A stretch of 64,000 nt of DNA from Nakamurella endophytica (GTDB taxonomy: Bacteria; Actinomycetota; Actinomycetes; Mycobacteriales; Nakamurellaceae): contig NZ_BMNA01000001.1 of the NCBI RefSeq assembly GCF_014646215.1, forward strand, positions 699,260 through 763,259, in the 5' to 3' direction. Below, piece by piece: positions 8,535 through 18,819 of the stretch (positions within the stretch are counted from its first letter, which is position 1; each line of letters starts with the position of its first letter). Both the position numbers and the translations under genes were made by a program. Under the pieces are notes generated by a model. The model did not search any database, had not been told where the DNA came from, and was given only the letters and a program-made list of their open reading frames with translations.

Positions 8535-9089
8535 ATGGCTTGGACGCGACCCGACCGCGAGACGTACGTCCGCAACGAGAGCGAGGCGCAGCGGCTCGAC
8601 CGGAACTACGCCGAACTGCTGCAGGAGGTCCGGGTCGCCCAGGCCGGGGTGCAGATCTTCTTCGCCTTTTTGCTGACGATCCCGTTCCAGAACCGCTTTG
8701 CGCAGCTGAGCCAGGAACAGAAGAACTGGTACCTGACGACGCTGCTGTGCGCAGGCGCGGCGGTCGTGCTGTTCGTGGCGCCGGTGGCCGCCCACCGCAT
8801 CCTGTTCCGTCGCCGGCTCAAGGACGAGCTCGTCCTCTTCACCGGCCGGCTGGCCGCCGCCGGTCTGTGCTTCCTGGCCCTGTCGTTCCTCGGGGCGCTG
8901 GGGCTGGCCGTCGACGTGGTGAACGGCCGGCTGCCGGCCGTGCTGGCCGTCGCCGTCGGCGCGGCCGTGATCCTGACGGTCTGGTGGTTGTGGCCGACCC
9001 ACGGGGTGCGGCGCCGGCACACCGTCCCGGTCACGCCGGTCCCCGAGCCGGACGGGACGGACGGGACGAGCCCTCGAGATCTAGGCTGA
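8535..9089 (+). CDS. DUF6328 membrane protein
   Basis: A 184-residue protein with a charged N-terminus (R-N-E-S-E-A-Q-R-L-D-R-N-Y-A-E-L-L-Q-E), then A-G-V-Q-I-F-F-A-F-L-L-T and three further hydrophobic helices, matching the four-helix DUF6328 family common in actinobacteria. The C-terminal tail after about residue 155 is polar and Pro-rich. No biochemical role is known. The ATG at 8535 is the only start placing the family N-terminus correctly. The alpha/beta hydrolase gene begins five bases after its stop, so the two are probably co-transcribed. Confidence 0.82.
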   Translation: MAWTRPDRETYVRNESEAQRLDRNYAELLQEVRVAQAGVQIFFAFLLTIPFQNRFAQLSQEQKNWYLTTLLCAGAAVVLFVAPVAAHRILFRRRLKDELVLFTGRLAAAGLCFLALSFLGALGLAVDVVNGRLPAVLAVAVGAAVILTVWWLWPTHGVRRRHTVPVTPVPEPDGTDGTSPRDLG

Positions 9090-9094
9090 CCGGC

Positions 9095-10105
9095 GTGTCC
9101 GACACCCTTCCGACCGCCGGGCTCGCCGGCGGGCCGCCCGGCCGCGTCACCGTCGGGAAACCGGTGCCCGACGTCCTGGGCGACGGCTACGAGGCCATCC
9201 CGCTGCACCTCCCGCCGGAGGACGGGCAGCCGCTCCGCGCGACGGTGGTGCGCCGCCGCGCTCCCGAGCCGACCGGTCGCGCGATCCTCTACGTGCACGG
9301 CTTCGCCGACTACTTCTTCCAGACGGAACTGGCCGACTTCCACGTCGCCCGTGGCACCGACTTCTACGCCGTGGACCTGCGGCGCTACGGCCGCTCCCTG
9401 CTGCCCGGCCAGACGCCCTACCAGACCGGCGATCTCGCCGAGTACACGGTGGAACTCGATGCGGCGCTGGCGCTGATCACCGCGGACGGGCACGACCGGG
9501 TGACCGTGGAGGCGCACTCCACCGGCGGCCTGATCACGCCGCTGTGGCTCGCCGACCGCGCCGACCCCGGTCCGGTGGACGCCCTGGTGCTCAACAGCCC
9601 GTTCCTGGCCATCAACGCCTCGGCGTTCGTCCGCACCGTCGTCGGTCCCGGGGTGTCGCTGGCCTCCCGCTGGCGACCCGGCGGCGTGCTGCCGCTGCCC
9701 GACCACGGGCTGTACGGGCGCAGCATCAGCGCCCAGCACGACGGCGAGTGGACGTTCGACCTGCAGTGGAAGCCGGTGCAGGGCGTGCCGGTCCACCTGG
9801 GCTGGCTGGCGGCGATCCGCCGCGGCCAGCACCGGCTGCGCCACAACCTCGGCCTGCCGTTCCCGGTGCTGGTGCTGTGCTCGACCAGGACCGTGCGGAC
9901 CAACGTCTGGACCGAGGACCTCCTGCGCGGGGACGCCGTGCTGGACGCCGACCGCATCGCCGACCTGTCCCCACGGCTCGGCCGGCACGTCACCTGCGTG
10001 CGGGTACCCGACGCGCTGCACGACGTGCTGCTGTCCCGGCCGGAGGCCCGGCGCCGCGCCTACGACGAGATGGCGCAGTGGCTCACCCGTTACGGCGTCG
10101 GCTGA
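9095..10105 (+). CDS. Alpha/beta hydrolase (serine aminopeptidase / lysophospholipase-like)
   Basis: A 336-residue hydrolase of the Hydrolase_4 (S33) type. The oxyanion-hole strand reads I-L-Y-V-H-G-F-A-D-Y and the nucleophile elbow E-A-H-S-T-G-G, so the elbow is A-H-S-T-G rather than classic G-x-S-x-G. The catalytic histidine is probably in D-A-L-H-D-V. It begins at GTG 9095, five bases after the DUF6328 stop. Substrate unknown: this group holds monoacylglycerol lipases, lysophospholipases and peptidases. No signal peptide, so it is likely cytoplasmic. Confidence 0.85.
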   Translation: MSDTLPTAGLAGGPPGRVTVGKPVPDVLGDGYEAIPLHLPPEDGQPLRATVVRRRAPEPTGRAILYVHGFADYFFQTELADFHVARGTDFYAVDLRRYGRSLLPGQTPYQTGDLAEYTVELDAALALITADGHDRVTVEAHSTGGLITPLWLADRADPGPVDALVLNSPFLAINASAFVRTVVGPGVSLASRWRPGGVLPLPDHGLYGRSISAQHDGEWTFDLQWKPVQGVPVHLGWLAAIRRGQHRLRHNLGLPFPVLVLCSTRTVRTNVWTEDLLRGDAVLDADRIADLSPRLGRHVTCVRVPDALHDVLLSRPEARRRAYDEMAQWLTRYGVG

Positions 10106-10166
10106 GCGACCAGCCCTGCCGCGCCGCGCGTCCGGCACCGGCGGCGGTCGGATCGGTCCTCGGGGA

Positions 10167-11924
<1,758 letters not shown>

Positions 11925-11931
11925 GTGCCGA

Positions 11932-12265
11932 TCATGCCGGACCGGCGCGGGACGCCGGCGACTGCTTGGTGCCGGGCAGGAACTGCTCCACCTTCTCCTC
12001 GACGCCCTGCTGGACGACTCCCCACGCGTCCTCGTCGCCGTGCACGATCGCGCCGAGAGTGGCCTTGGCCCGCTCGACGGTGGTGTGCGGCGGTGCCGGC
12101 GGCACGTCCGGGTCACAGCGCACGTCCAGCACCGTCGGCCGGTCCGCCGCCAGCGCCCGCTCCCACGCCGGGCCGAGCTGGTCGCCGCGGTCGACGTTCA
12201 CCGCCTCCAGGCCGAGACTGCGCGCGAAGGCGGCGTCGTCGACGTCCGGCAGGGTCCGCGAGTGG
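11932..12265 (-). pseudogene. C-terminal remnant of a thiamine-pyrophosphate-dependent enzyme
   Basis: From about residue L-P-D-V-D-D-A-A-F-A-R the frame matches the last ~105 residues of the TPP-requiring pyruvate oxidase / acetolactate synthase superfamily: A-L-A-A-D-R-P-T-V-L-D-V-R-C-D-P-D-V-P-P, then a Trp-containing tail ending E-Q-F-L-P-G-T-K. These proteins are normally around 550-600 residues; the FAD/TPP core is missing and nothing homologous precedes 12265, where a palindrome and the next gene's promoter begin. An ATG at 12300 opens the frame but adds unrelated residues. The stop at 11932 is eight bases before the ABC-F start. A transcribed stub cannot be excluded. Confidence 0.7.
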
Positions 12266-12310
12266 GGGTAACTTCGCCGCCCGCCCATCGCGTCCGGCAA
12301 TCCCGCCGCC

Positions 12311-12316
12311 TAATAT
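12311..12316 (+). promoter_or_regulatory. Candidate -10 box of the AAA ATPase gene
   Basis: TAATAT is unusually AT-rich for this sequence and sits directly at the left edge of a 30-bp palindrome, so a start site would fall inside the palindrome. No good -35 is seen upstream. Confidence 0.4.
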
Positions 12317-12345
12317 GTCCTATACAACGGCCGTCGTATAGGACA
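12316..12345. promoter_or_regulatory. 30-bp near-perfect palindromic operator
   Basis: Arms TGTCCTATAC (12316-12325) and GTATAGGACA (12336-12345) are exact reverse complements, and the 10-bp centre contains the self-complementary acggccgt, so only one base pair of fifteen is mismatched. It ends 14 bases before the GTG at 12360 and covers the likely transcription start, as expected for a dimeric repressor (TetR, MarR, GntR or PadR type). No regulator gene of these types is adjacent. Confidence 0.65.
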
Positions 12346-12359
12346 GTAGAGGTGGTGCC

Positions 12360-13637
12360 GTGGAGAACAGCCCGTACACCCCGGGTGCCGGGACGGTGCC
12401 GCCGGTGCTCGCCGGGCGCGACGCCATGCTGCACCGCCTGGCCCTCGGTCTCAACGACGCGGCAGTCGTCGGCCGGATCCGCGCGCAGGACCTCCTGCTG
12501 CTGGGTCCGCGCGGGGTCGGCAAGACGGTCGCCCTGACCACCTACGGCCGGCGGGCCGCCGCGGGCGGCTTCGAGGTCGTCGGCCTGCAGGCGGTGTCCG
12601 GTCAGGGCGGCCTGGTCGAGTCCCTGCTGCAGTGGGCGGACCGCCGCGCCGCCGAGCACTCCGGTCCCTGGCGGCGGGCCAGGGCGTCCTTCGACCGCAT
12701 CGCCAGCGTCAGCCTCGGCGCCGCCGGGGTCAGTGTCGGGGTGGTCACCCGGGAGGAGCACCGGCCCGTCACCGTGGGCGCGCACACCCTCGCCGCCGCG
12801 CTCGCGGACCTGGCCGGGCAGGTACGCCGGGACGCGCCGCAGGGTGGCGTGCTGCTCACACTGGACGAGGTGCAGGTGGCCGCGGCCGGTGACCTGGCCC
12901 TGCTGGCCGCGGCGCTGCACCGGCTCAACGTCGACCACCCGCAGGCGCCGGTCGTCTTCGCCGGCACCGGGCTGCCGCACACCCTGGAGGTGCTGCGGGT
13001 GGCCGGCGTGACGCACCCCGACCGGCTGTTCAACCTGGAGGCCCTGCCGGTCGCGCTCGCCGAGGCCGACGCGGTGTACGCCGTCGTCGAACCCGGCCGG
13101 CGGCTCGGCGTCAACTGGCACCCGGACGCGGCCGCCGCGGTGGTGCGGGCCAGCGGCGCGTACCCGGCGCACCTGCAGCAACTGGCGCACGTGGTGTGGA
13201 CCGCGGCCACCGGGCCGCACCTGGTGACGGCGGCGGACGTCCGGCGGGCGATGCCCCACTTCGAGGCCGACCTGGCCCGCCGCACGCTCGGTCCGCGGTT
13301 CGACCGGATGGCGGACCGGCAGCTGGAGTACCTGGCCGCCCTGGCGGTGCACGGCGGACGGGCCAGCACCGCCGTGCTGGCCGCCACGCTGCGCCGCACG
13401 CCGCAGGAACTGTCCTGGATCCGGCAGGAACTGCTGCGCGAGGGCGACATCCACGCCCCGCACCGCGGCCGGGTCGAGATGACCATGCCGATCGCCGCGC
13501 CGTACCTGCTCACCCGGTACGAACAGGCCCGCGGCGACGCCGACACCCCGCTGCTGTCGTTGGCCGAGCTACGCCGGAACGCGGCCGCCGTACCACCGCG
13601 CCCGCTCCCCGGCCCGGCCGGCGGGGCCGCGGACTGA
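12360..13637 (+). CDS. AAA-type ATPase (archaeal-ATPase/ORC-like), function unknown
   Basis: A 425-residue P-loop ATPase. Walker A G-P-R-G-V-G-K-T is at 49-56 and the Walker B strand L-L-T-L-D-E-V-Q at about 165-172. An A-G-T-G-L-P sensor-like segment and an alpha-helical C-terminal region with a winged-helix-like part (about 305-380) follow, as in AAA_16/archaeal-type ATPases that couple an ATPase to a C-terminal helix-turn-helix. No membrane segment or signal peptide. GTG 12360 has GAGG eight to eleven bases upstream. A strong palindrome covers its promoter, so it is probably tightly repressed. Its target is unknown; neighbours on both sides are unrelated. The stop faces a convergent gene across a weak hairpin at 13643-13657. 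Confidence 0.75.
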   Translation: MENSPYTPGAGTVPPVLAGRDAMLHRLALGLNDAAVVGRIRAQDLLLLGPRGVGKTVALTTYGRRAAAGGFEVVGLQAVSGQGGLVESLLQWADRRAAEHSGPWRRARASFDRIASVSLGAAGVSVGVVTREEHRPVTVGAHTLAAALADLAGQVRRDAPQGGVLLTLDEVQVAAAGDLALLAAALHRLNVDHPQAPVVFAGTGLPHTLEVLRVAGVTHPDRLFNLEALPVALAEADAVYAVVEPGRRLGVNWHPDAAAAVVRASGAYPAHLQQLAHVVWTAATGPHLVTAADVRRAMPHFEADLARRTLGPRFDRMADRQLEYLAALAVHGGRASTAVLAATLRRTPQELSWIRQELLREGDIHAPHRGRVEMTMPIAAPYLLTRYEQARGDADTPLLSLAELRRNAAAVPPRPLPGPAGGAAD

Positions 13638-13658
13638 GCGGACGTCCCGGCGGGACGG

Positions 13659-14063
13659 TCAGTGCCGGCCGGCGGCGTCCAGCACCTCGGGCAGCCGCAG
13701 CGCCAGCGCTCCGGCCAGCGCCGACACCGCCGCGGCGGCACCGCTGACCAGCGCGGCCGTCCGGAACCGTCGGGACACCACGGCCGGCGGCACCATGCTC
13801 GCCGCGTGCAGCGCGTCGACCAGCACACCCGCACCGGCGACCAGCGGCGACGGCCGCCACAGCGTCACCGCCCCCTGCACGACCTGGCGGGCACCGAGGA
13901 CGCGCACCACCGCCGCGTCCGGGACGCTGCCACGCCCGCAGGCCCACCGGCCGAGCCGGTGCGGCGCCGCCAGGGTGACGACGCCCAGCGCCGCGGTGGT
14001 CGCCGCCCACCCGCGGACGGCGACCACCCGCCGCACACCGGGAACCATGATCCGTCCCGCCAC
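13659..14063 (-). CDS. Small integral membrane protein, unknown function
   Basis: A 134-residue protein with about four hydrophobic segments (near 14-32, 52-68, 72-92 and 100-125). The segment V-V-R-V-L-G-A-R-Q-V-V-Q-G resembles the R-x-x-Q-G motif seen in DUF4267-like membrane proteins, a tentative assignment. GTG 14063 has GAGGT upstream at good spacing; ATG 14048 is an alternative. Convergent with the AAA ATPase gene, so the two are independent units. Confidence 0.6.
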   Translation of the reverse strand: MAGRIMVPGVRRVVAVRGWAATTAALGVVTLAAPHRLGRWACGRGSVPDAAVVRVLGARQVVQGAVTLWRPSPLVAGAGVLVDALHAASMVPPAVVSRRFRTAALVSGAAAAVSALAGALALRLPEVLDAAGRH

Positions 14064-14245
14064 GGTCCACCTCGTCCGCTCGTCGCCGTCCCGCCGACCG
14101 TCCGGCGGCGGTGTGCTGTTCCCCGTCCGGCCCGGGCGCAGTCGCCGGACCGTCGCCGCCTCCCCGGGCGCCGGCCGCCGGCGGCACCGTACGGTGGGCC
14201 GGACCGCCGTCCCGACGGGGCGGCCGCGAGGCAGCGGAGGGCAGC

Positions 14246-16060
14246 GTGACCACGGACGTCGACCCCGGGTCCCACCACGGCGCGCCTGCTCCGGGACAGC
14301 CCGGGGCGGAGACCGCCGCCGGGCCGGAGGCCGCTCCGCCGTGGTGGACGTCCGCCGTCGTCTACCAGGTCTACCCGCGCAGCTTCGCCGACGCGGACGG
14401 GGACGGCATCGGCGACCTGCGCGGCATCATCGGCCGGCTGGACCACCTGGCCGAGCTGGGCGTGGACGTCGTCTGGCTGTCCCCCATCTATCGCTCGCCG
14501 CAGGACGACAACGGCTACGACATCAGCGACTACCAGGACGTCGACCCGGTCTTCGGCACCCTGGCCGACCTCGACGAGCTGATCCGCGAGCTGCACGAGC
14601 GGGGCATGAAGCTGGTGATGGACCTGGTGGTGAACCACACCTCCGACGAGCACCCGTGGTTCGTCGAGTCGGCCTCGTCGCGGGACGCCGCCAAGCGCGA
14701 CTGGTACTGGTGGCGCGACCCGCGGCCCGGCACCGAGGGCGGCGCGCTCGGGGCGGAACCGACCAACTGGGGCTCGTTCTTCTCCGGGTCGGCGTGGCTC
14801 TGGCACGAGGAGACCGGCCAGTACGTGCTGCACCTGTTCTCCACCAAGCAACCCGACCTGAACTGGGAGAACCCCGAGGTGCGGGCCGCGGTCCACGCGA
14901 TGATGCGCTGGTGGCTCGACCGGGGGGTCGACGGCTTCCGGATGGACGTCATCAACCTGGTCTCGAAGCGGCTGCCGCTGCAGGACGCGCCGCCGACGCC
15001 CGGCAGTCCCTACGCCGAGGACCGGTCGCCGTACACGGACGGGCCGCGCATCCACGAATACCTGCAGGAGATGCACCGCGAGGTCTTCGCCGGGCGTTCC
15101 GCCGCGCTGATCACCGTGGGCGAGACGCCGGGGGTCACCATCGAGCAGGCCCGGCTGTACACCGACCGGCGGCGGGCCGAGGTCGACATGGTGTTCCAGT
15201 TCGAGCACGTCGGGCTGGACTACGGCCCGGGAGGCAAGTGGGACCACCGCCCGCTGGACCGCGGGCGGCTGATCGAGAACCTGTCGCGCTGGCAGGAGGG
15301 GCTGGCCGACGTCGGCTGGAACAGCCTCTACTGGGACAACCACGACCAGCCGCGCGCGGTCTCCCGGTTCGGCAACGACGGCAGGTTCTGGGCGGAGTCG
15401 GCCAAGGCCCTGGCCACCGTCCTGCACCTGCAGCGCGGCACGCCGTACGTCTACCAGGGCGAGGAGATCGGCATGACGAACGCCGACCTGGCCTCGCCGG
15501 CCGACCTGCGGGACATCGAGTCGATCAACTTCCTGCGCGCCGCCACGCTCTCCGGCGTGGACGCGGAGGCGGCGCTCGCCGCCGTCCGCCCGGTCGGCCG
15601 GGACAACGCCCGCACGCCGATGCAGTGGGACGACGGCCCGGAGGCCGGGTTCACCACCGGCACCCCGTGGATCCCGGTCAACCGGAACCACGACCGGATC
15701 AACGCCGCCGCCCAGCGCGGCCGCGCGGGGTCGGTCTTCGAGCACTACCGCGCCCTGATCGAGCTGCGGCACCGCGAGCCGGTGGTGGCCGTGGGCGACT
15801 GGACGCACCTGCCGGTCGACCCCGGGCACGTGTTCGCGTTCCGGCGGGCCCACGCCGGCGACCAGCTGCTGGTGGTCGCCAACCTCGGGGACGACGCCGT
15901 GCGGGTGTCGCTGCCGGCGGGCTCGGTGGCCGGCGAGGAGATCCTGCACAACCACGCGGGGCCGTCCGGACCGGTCGGCGGCGACGGCAGCGCGGACACG
16001 GTCCCGTTGCGGCCCTGGGAGGCGCGCGTGTGGCTGCGGCACGCGCCCGCCGGCGGCTGA
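14246..16060 (+). CDS. GH13 alpha-glucosidase (oligo-1,6-glucosidase type)
   Basis: Cytoplasmic glycoside hydrolase of family 13, 604 residues. It shows the GH13 (beta/alpha)8 order: Y-Q-V-Y-P-R-S-F, D-L-V-V-N-H-T-S, then nucleophile Asp234 in G-F-R-M-D-V-I-N, acid/base Glu293 in T-V-G-E-T, and transition-state Asp367 in N-H-D-Q-P-R. The Q-P-D-L-N-W region and V-I-N after the nucleophile favour alpha-1,6 or mixed alpha-glucosidase over trehalose synthase; the exact substrate needs assay. GTG 14246 has a strong GGAGG six bases upstream. The N-terminal 30 residues are Pro/Gly-rich and not part of the fold. Probably monocistronic. Confidence 0.9.
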   Translation: MTTDVDPGSHHGAPAPGQPGAETAAGPEAAPPWWTSAVVYQVYPRSFADADGDGIGDLRGIIGRLDHLAELGVDVVWLSPIYRSPQDDNGYDISDYQDVDPVFGTLADLDELIRELHERGMKLVMDLVVNHTSDEHPWFVESASSRDAAKRDWYWWRDPRPGTEGGALGAEPTNWGSFFSGSAWLWHEETGQYVLHLFSTKQPDLNWENPEVRAAVHAMMRWWLDRGVDGFRMDVINLVSKRLPLQDAPPTPGSPYAEDRSPYTDGPRIHEYLQEMHREVFAGRSAALITVGETPGVTIEQARLYTDRRRAEVDMVFQFEHVGLDYGPGGKWDHRPLDRGRLIENLSRWQEGLADVGWNSLYWDNHDQPRAVSRFGNDGRFWAESAKALATVLHLQRGTPYVYQGEEIGMTNADLASPADLRDIESINFLRAATLSGVDAEAALAAVRPVGRDNARTPMQWDDGPEAGFTTGTPWIPVNRNHDRINAAAQRGRAGSVFEHYRALIELRHREPVVAVGDWTHLPVDPGHVFAFRRAHAGDQLLVVANLGDDAVRVSLPAGSVAGEEILHNHAGPSGPVGGDGSADTVPLRPWEARVWLRHAPAGG

Positions 16061-16124
16061 CCTCCCCGGGGCTCGCACCGACCGCCCGACCGATCGCGAC
16101 CGACCCTGTCCCCGCCGGCGGGCG

Positions 16125-16172
16125 TCACCGGCCGGCGGATTCACCGGCCGGCGCATTCACCGGCCGGCGGGC
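16125..16172. repeat. 16-bp tandem repeat, three copies
   Basis: tcaccggccggcggat repeats at 16125, 16141 and 16157 with one to three mismatches. It fills most of the space between the GH13 stop and the convergent SDR stop. Confidence 0.88.
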
Positions 16173-16179
16173 GTCGGGC

Positions 16180-17010
16180 TCAGCTCTGGCCGTGGGCCGC
16201 CACGGACACCGGCTCCCACGCCCGCCACAGGGCCAGCCGCGACTCGTAGTCGCGGGTGGCGATGCCCAGCGGTGCCGAGCCGAAGAAGACCCGCAGCGGC
16301 GGCTCGTCCGCGTCGACCACCTCGAGGATGGCGGCCCGGGTGGCCGTCGGGTCGCCGGGGGTGGCCTGCCGGGCGGCCCGCTGCCGCTGGCTCTCCTCCC
16401 GGAAGTCGTCGTAGTCGGCCAGCGGGGCGGCGTGCCGGGCGGAGGCCCCGCCCCAGTCGGTGCTGTAGCCGCCCGGCTCGACGACGGTGACCCGGACGCC
16501 GAACGAGGCGACCTCCTGCGCGAGGGCCTGGCTCATCCCCTCGAGCGCCCACTTGCTGGCGTTGTAGATGCCGATGTTCGGGAACGCACTGATCCCGCCG
16601 ATCGAACTGACCTGGACGATGTGGCCCGAGCCCTGGGCGCGCAGCAGCGGCAGCGCGGCCTGGGTGACCCACAGGGCACCGAACACGTTGGTCTCAAACT
16701 GTGCGCGGGCCTCCTGCTCGGAGATCTCCTCGATCATCCCGAACTGGCCGTACCCGGCGTTGTTGACGACGACGTCCAGCCGGCCGAAGTGCCGGTGCGC
16801 CTGCTGCACGGCCGCGAAGTCCGCGGCCCGGTCGGTGACGTCCAGCTGCAGCGGCAGCACCCGGTCGCCGTAGGCCTGCACGAGGTCGTCGAGCGTCGAC
16901 GTGTCGCGCGCCGTGGCGGCCACCCGGTCGCCTCGGTCCAGCGCCGCCGTCGACCACTCCTTGCCGAAGCCGCGCGAGGCGCCGGTGATGAACCAGACCT
17001 TCTCTGCCAT
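16180..17010 (-). CDS. SDR family oxidoreductase
   Basis: Classical short-chain dehydrogenase/reductase of 276 residues. The cofactor motif T-G-A-S-R-G-F-G is at 9-16, N-N-A-G-Y-G follows, and the catalytic Ser-Tyr-Lys are in V-S-S-I-G-G and Y149-N-A-S-K153. The Arg after the glycine motif and the later A-R-D suggest NADP. The ATG at 17010 has GGAG ten bases upstream. The substrate cannot be told; annotated relatives are generic ketoreductases. Confidence 0.88.
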   Translation of the reverse strand: MAEKVWFITGASRGFGKEWSTAALDRGDRVAATARDTSTLDDLVQAYGDRVLPLQLDVTDRAADFAAVQQAHRHFGRLDVVVNNAGYGQFGMIEEISEQEARAQFETNVFGALWVTQAALPLLRAQGSGHIVQVSSIGGISAFPNIGIYNASKWALEGMSQALAQEVASFGVRVTVVEPGGYSTDWGGASARHAAPLADYDDFREESQRQRAARQATPGDPTATRAAILEVVDADEPPLRVFFGSAPLGIATRDYESRLALWRAWEPVSVAAHGQS

Positions 17011-17167
17011 GTCCCTGTCTCCTCTGCTCCCTGCGCCGACCAGGGTCCAAGAGCGGCCAACCGGGCGGGGGCGGTGCGGATTCCCGGACGCCCCCGGCCC
17101 GGGCCGATGGACACCCGGGGGAAGGGCCGGACAGGGCGGGACGCCGAAGGGAGTGCAGGATGCCCGG

Positions 17168-17641
17168 GTGGACGCAACGGACCCCGGCACCTCGGCCCGC
17201 GCCGTGATCGACCGGCTGGGGCTGGAGCCGCTGGTCCCGGAGGGCGGCTGGTTCCGGCGCACCTATACCGGCGCGGCGACCACCGCCATCCACTTCCTGG
17301 TCACCCCGGAGGGGTTCTCGGCGCTGCACCGGATGCGGTCCAGCGACGAGATCTACCTGTTCCACGCCGGCGCCCCGCTGTCCATGCTGCTGCTCGACCC
17401 GGGCACCGGCCGGGTCCGCGAGGTGCTGCTCGGACCGGACGTCACCGCCGGCCAGGTGGTGCACCAGGTGGTCCCCGCGGGGACCTGGCAGGGCTCGCGG
17501 ACCACCGGCGACTGGACGCTGGTCACCGCGGTCGTCACGCCGGGGTTCGAGTGGACGGACTTCGAGCTGGCCGACCGCGCCGCGCTCGCCGGCTGCGATC
17601 CGGGTGCGGCGGAGCGCGTCGCCGCGCTGCTGCGCGACTGA
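17168..17641 (+). CDS. Cupin domain protein (DUF985)
   Basis: A 157-residue single-domain cupin of the DUF985 family: V-I-D-R-L-G-L-E-P-L, E-G-G-W-F-R-R-T-Y, then S-A-L-H-R-M-R-S-S-D-E-I-Y and a C-terminal V-P-A-G-T-W-Q-G strand, giving the jelly-roll and possible metal ligands (His and Glu of H-x-x-x-x-x-E). The biochemical role of the family is poorly defined. GTG 17168 is chosen over in-frame GTG 17153 because GCAGGA lies at good spacing. Confidence 0.8.
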   Translation: MDATDPGTSARAVIDRLGLEPLVPEGGWFRRTYTGAATTAIHFLVTPEGFSALHRMRSSDEIYLFHAGAPLSMLLLDPGTGRVREVLLGPDVTAGQVVHQVVPAGTWQGSRTTGDWTLVTAVVTPGFEWTDFELADRAALAGCDPGAAERVAALLRD

Positions 17642-17663
17642 CCCCTCGCCCGCGGGCGAGGGG
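17642..17663. terminator. Bidirectional hairpin between convergent genes
   Basis: Arms cccctcgccc (17642-17651) and gggcgagggg (17654-17663) form a near-perfect stem between the cupin stop (17641) and the TerC-family stop (17680), and can serve both. Confidence 0.65.
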
Positions 17664-17679
17664 GTCGGCCGCGGCGGGA

Positions 17680-18819
17680 TCAGCTGCCGGTGGACACCAG
17701 GTCGGCGTCCGGGTCCGCGGCGCGGATGCGCCGGTTCCGGACGACGCTCGAGGCGAACGCGGCCACGATGAGCACCAGACCGATCAGGCCGGTGACCACC
17801 TCGTCGACGTGCACGCTGATCGACACCAGGAGGATCACGGCCAGCGCCGCGATCGCCCAGTGCGCCCCGTGCTCCAGGTAGACGTAGTCGTTCAGCGTGC
17901 CCTTGCGGACCAGGAACACCGTCAGGGACCGGACGAACAGCGCCCCGATCAGGCCGAGACCCAGCGCGATGATGATCGGGTCCGGGGTGATGGCGAAGGC
18001 ACCGATGACCCCGTCGAAGGAGAACGACGCGTCCAGCACCTCGAGGTAGAGGAACAGGAAGAAGCCGGCCTTGCCGGCGGCCTTCGCCAGCTGCGACGGA
18101 CCCGACCGCGCACGCTCCTGGAACTCCTCCTCCTGGTGCTCCTCGTAGTTCTCGAACAGTCCGCCCAGCCCGTTGACCGCGAGGTAGGTGATGATGCCCA
18201 GGACGCCGGCGGCCAGCACCGTGCCGGGCTTCTCCGCGGTCAGCTCCGCCACGATGTACAGGGCGATGCCCGCGATGATCACCGACAGCTGGTCGAGCTT
18301 GCCGATCCGGGCCAGCGGACGCTCGAGCCAGCTGAGCCAGGTGATCTCCCGGTCCTCGAAGAACCAGTCGAGGGCCAGCAGCAGCAGGAACATCCCACCG
18401 AAGGCGGCGATCTGCGGGTGCGCCGCCTGCAGCAGGCTGGCGTAGCTGTTCGGGTCGGACAGCGGTCCCTTGGCGAAGGCCAGCCGGACGGCCTCGGCCG
18501 GGTTCAGGTGCGCGGTGATCCCCACCACGAGCAGCGGGAAGACCAGCCGCATGCCGAAGACGGCGATGACGATGCCGACCGTCAGGAAGATCTGCTGCCA
18601 GCGCTCGCTCATCCGCTCGAGCACCTTGGCGTTCACCACCGCGTTGTCGAACGACAGGGTGATCTCCAGGACGCCGAGGATCAGCGTCAGCCCGGCCGCC
18701 GTCCAGCCGCCGTAGAACCAGGCGACCACGACCGCCAGCACCGAGATGATCGCGGAGACGGCGAAGATCCGGGTGGCGCTGTGGCCGGCACCGCCGGCGA
18801 CCGCTGCGGGCGCGCTCAT
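17680..18819 (-). CDS. DUF475 / TerC-like integral membrane protein
   Basis: A 379-residue membrane protein of the TerC superfamily with about nine helices. L-E-I-T-L-S-F-D-N-A-V-V-N-A and the later L-E-V-L-D-A-S-F-S-F-D-G-V are the duplicated acidic motifs (E-x-x-x-S-x-D) thought to bind a metal ion in TerC proteins. The start codon overlaps the stop of the TerD-like gene by four bases, so the two are translationally coupled. TerC and TerD proteins occur together in tellurite/stress modules and in calcium- or metal-linked envelope stress; only these two are present here. Role in metal transport is inferred. Confidence 0.88.
   Translation of the reverse strand: MSAPAAVAGGAGHSATRIFAVSAIISVLAVVVAWFYGGWTAAGLTLILGVLEITLSFDNAVVNAKVLERMSERWQQIFLTVGIVIAVFGMRLVFPLLVVGITAHLNPAEAVRLAFAKGPLSDPNSYASLLQAAHPQIAAFGGMFLLLLALDWFFEDREITWLSWLERPLARIGKLDQLSVIIAGIALYIVAELTAEKPGTVLAAGVLGIITYLAVNGLGGLFENYEEHQEEEFQERARSGPSQLAKAAGKAGFFLFLYLEVLDASFSFDGVIGAFAITPDPIIIALGLGLIGALFVRSLTVFLVRKGTLNDYVYLEHGAHWAIAALAVILLVSISVHVDEVVTGLIGLVLIVAAFASSVVRNRRIRAADPDADLVSTGS

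Noticed and set aside
11932..12300. An intact small gene starting at 12300
   Set aside because: Only the C-terminal part matches a large enzyme family; the first ~12 residues are unrelated and the core is missing.
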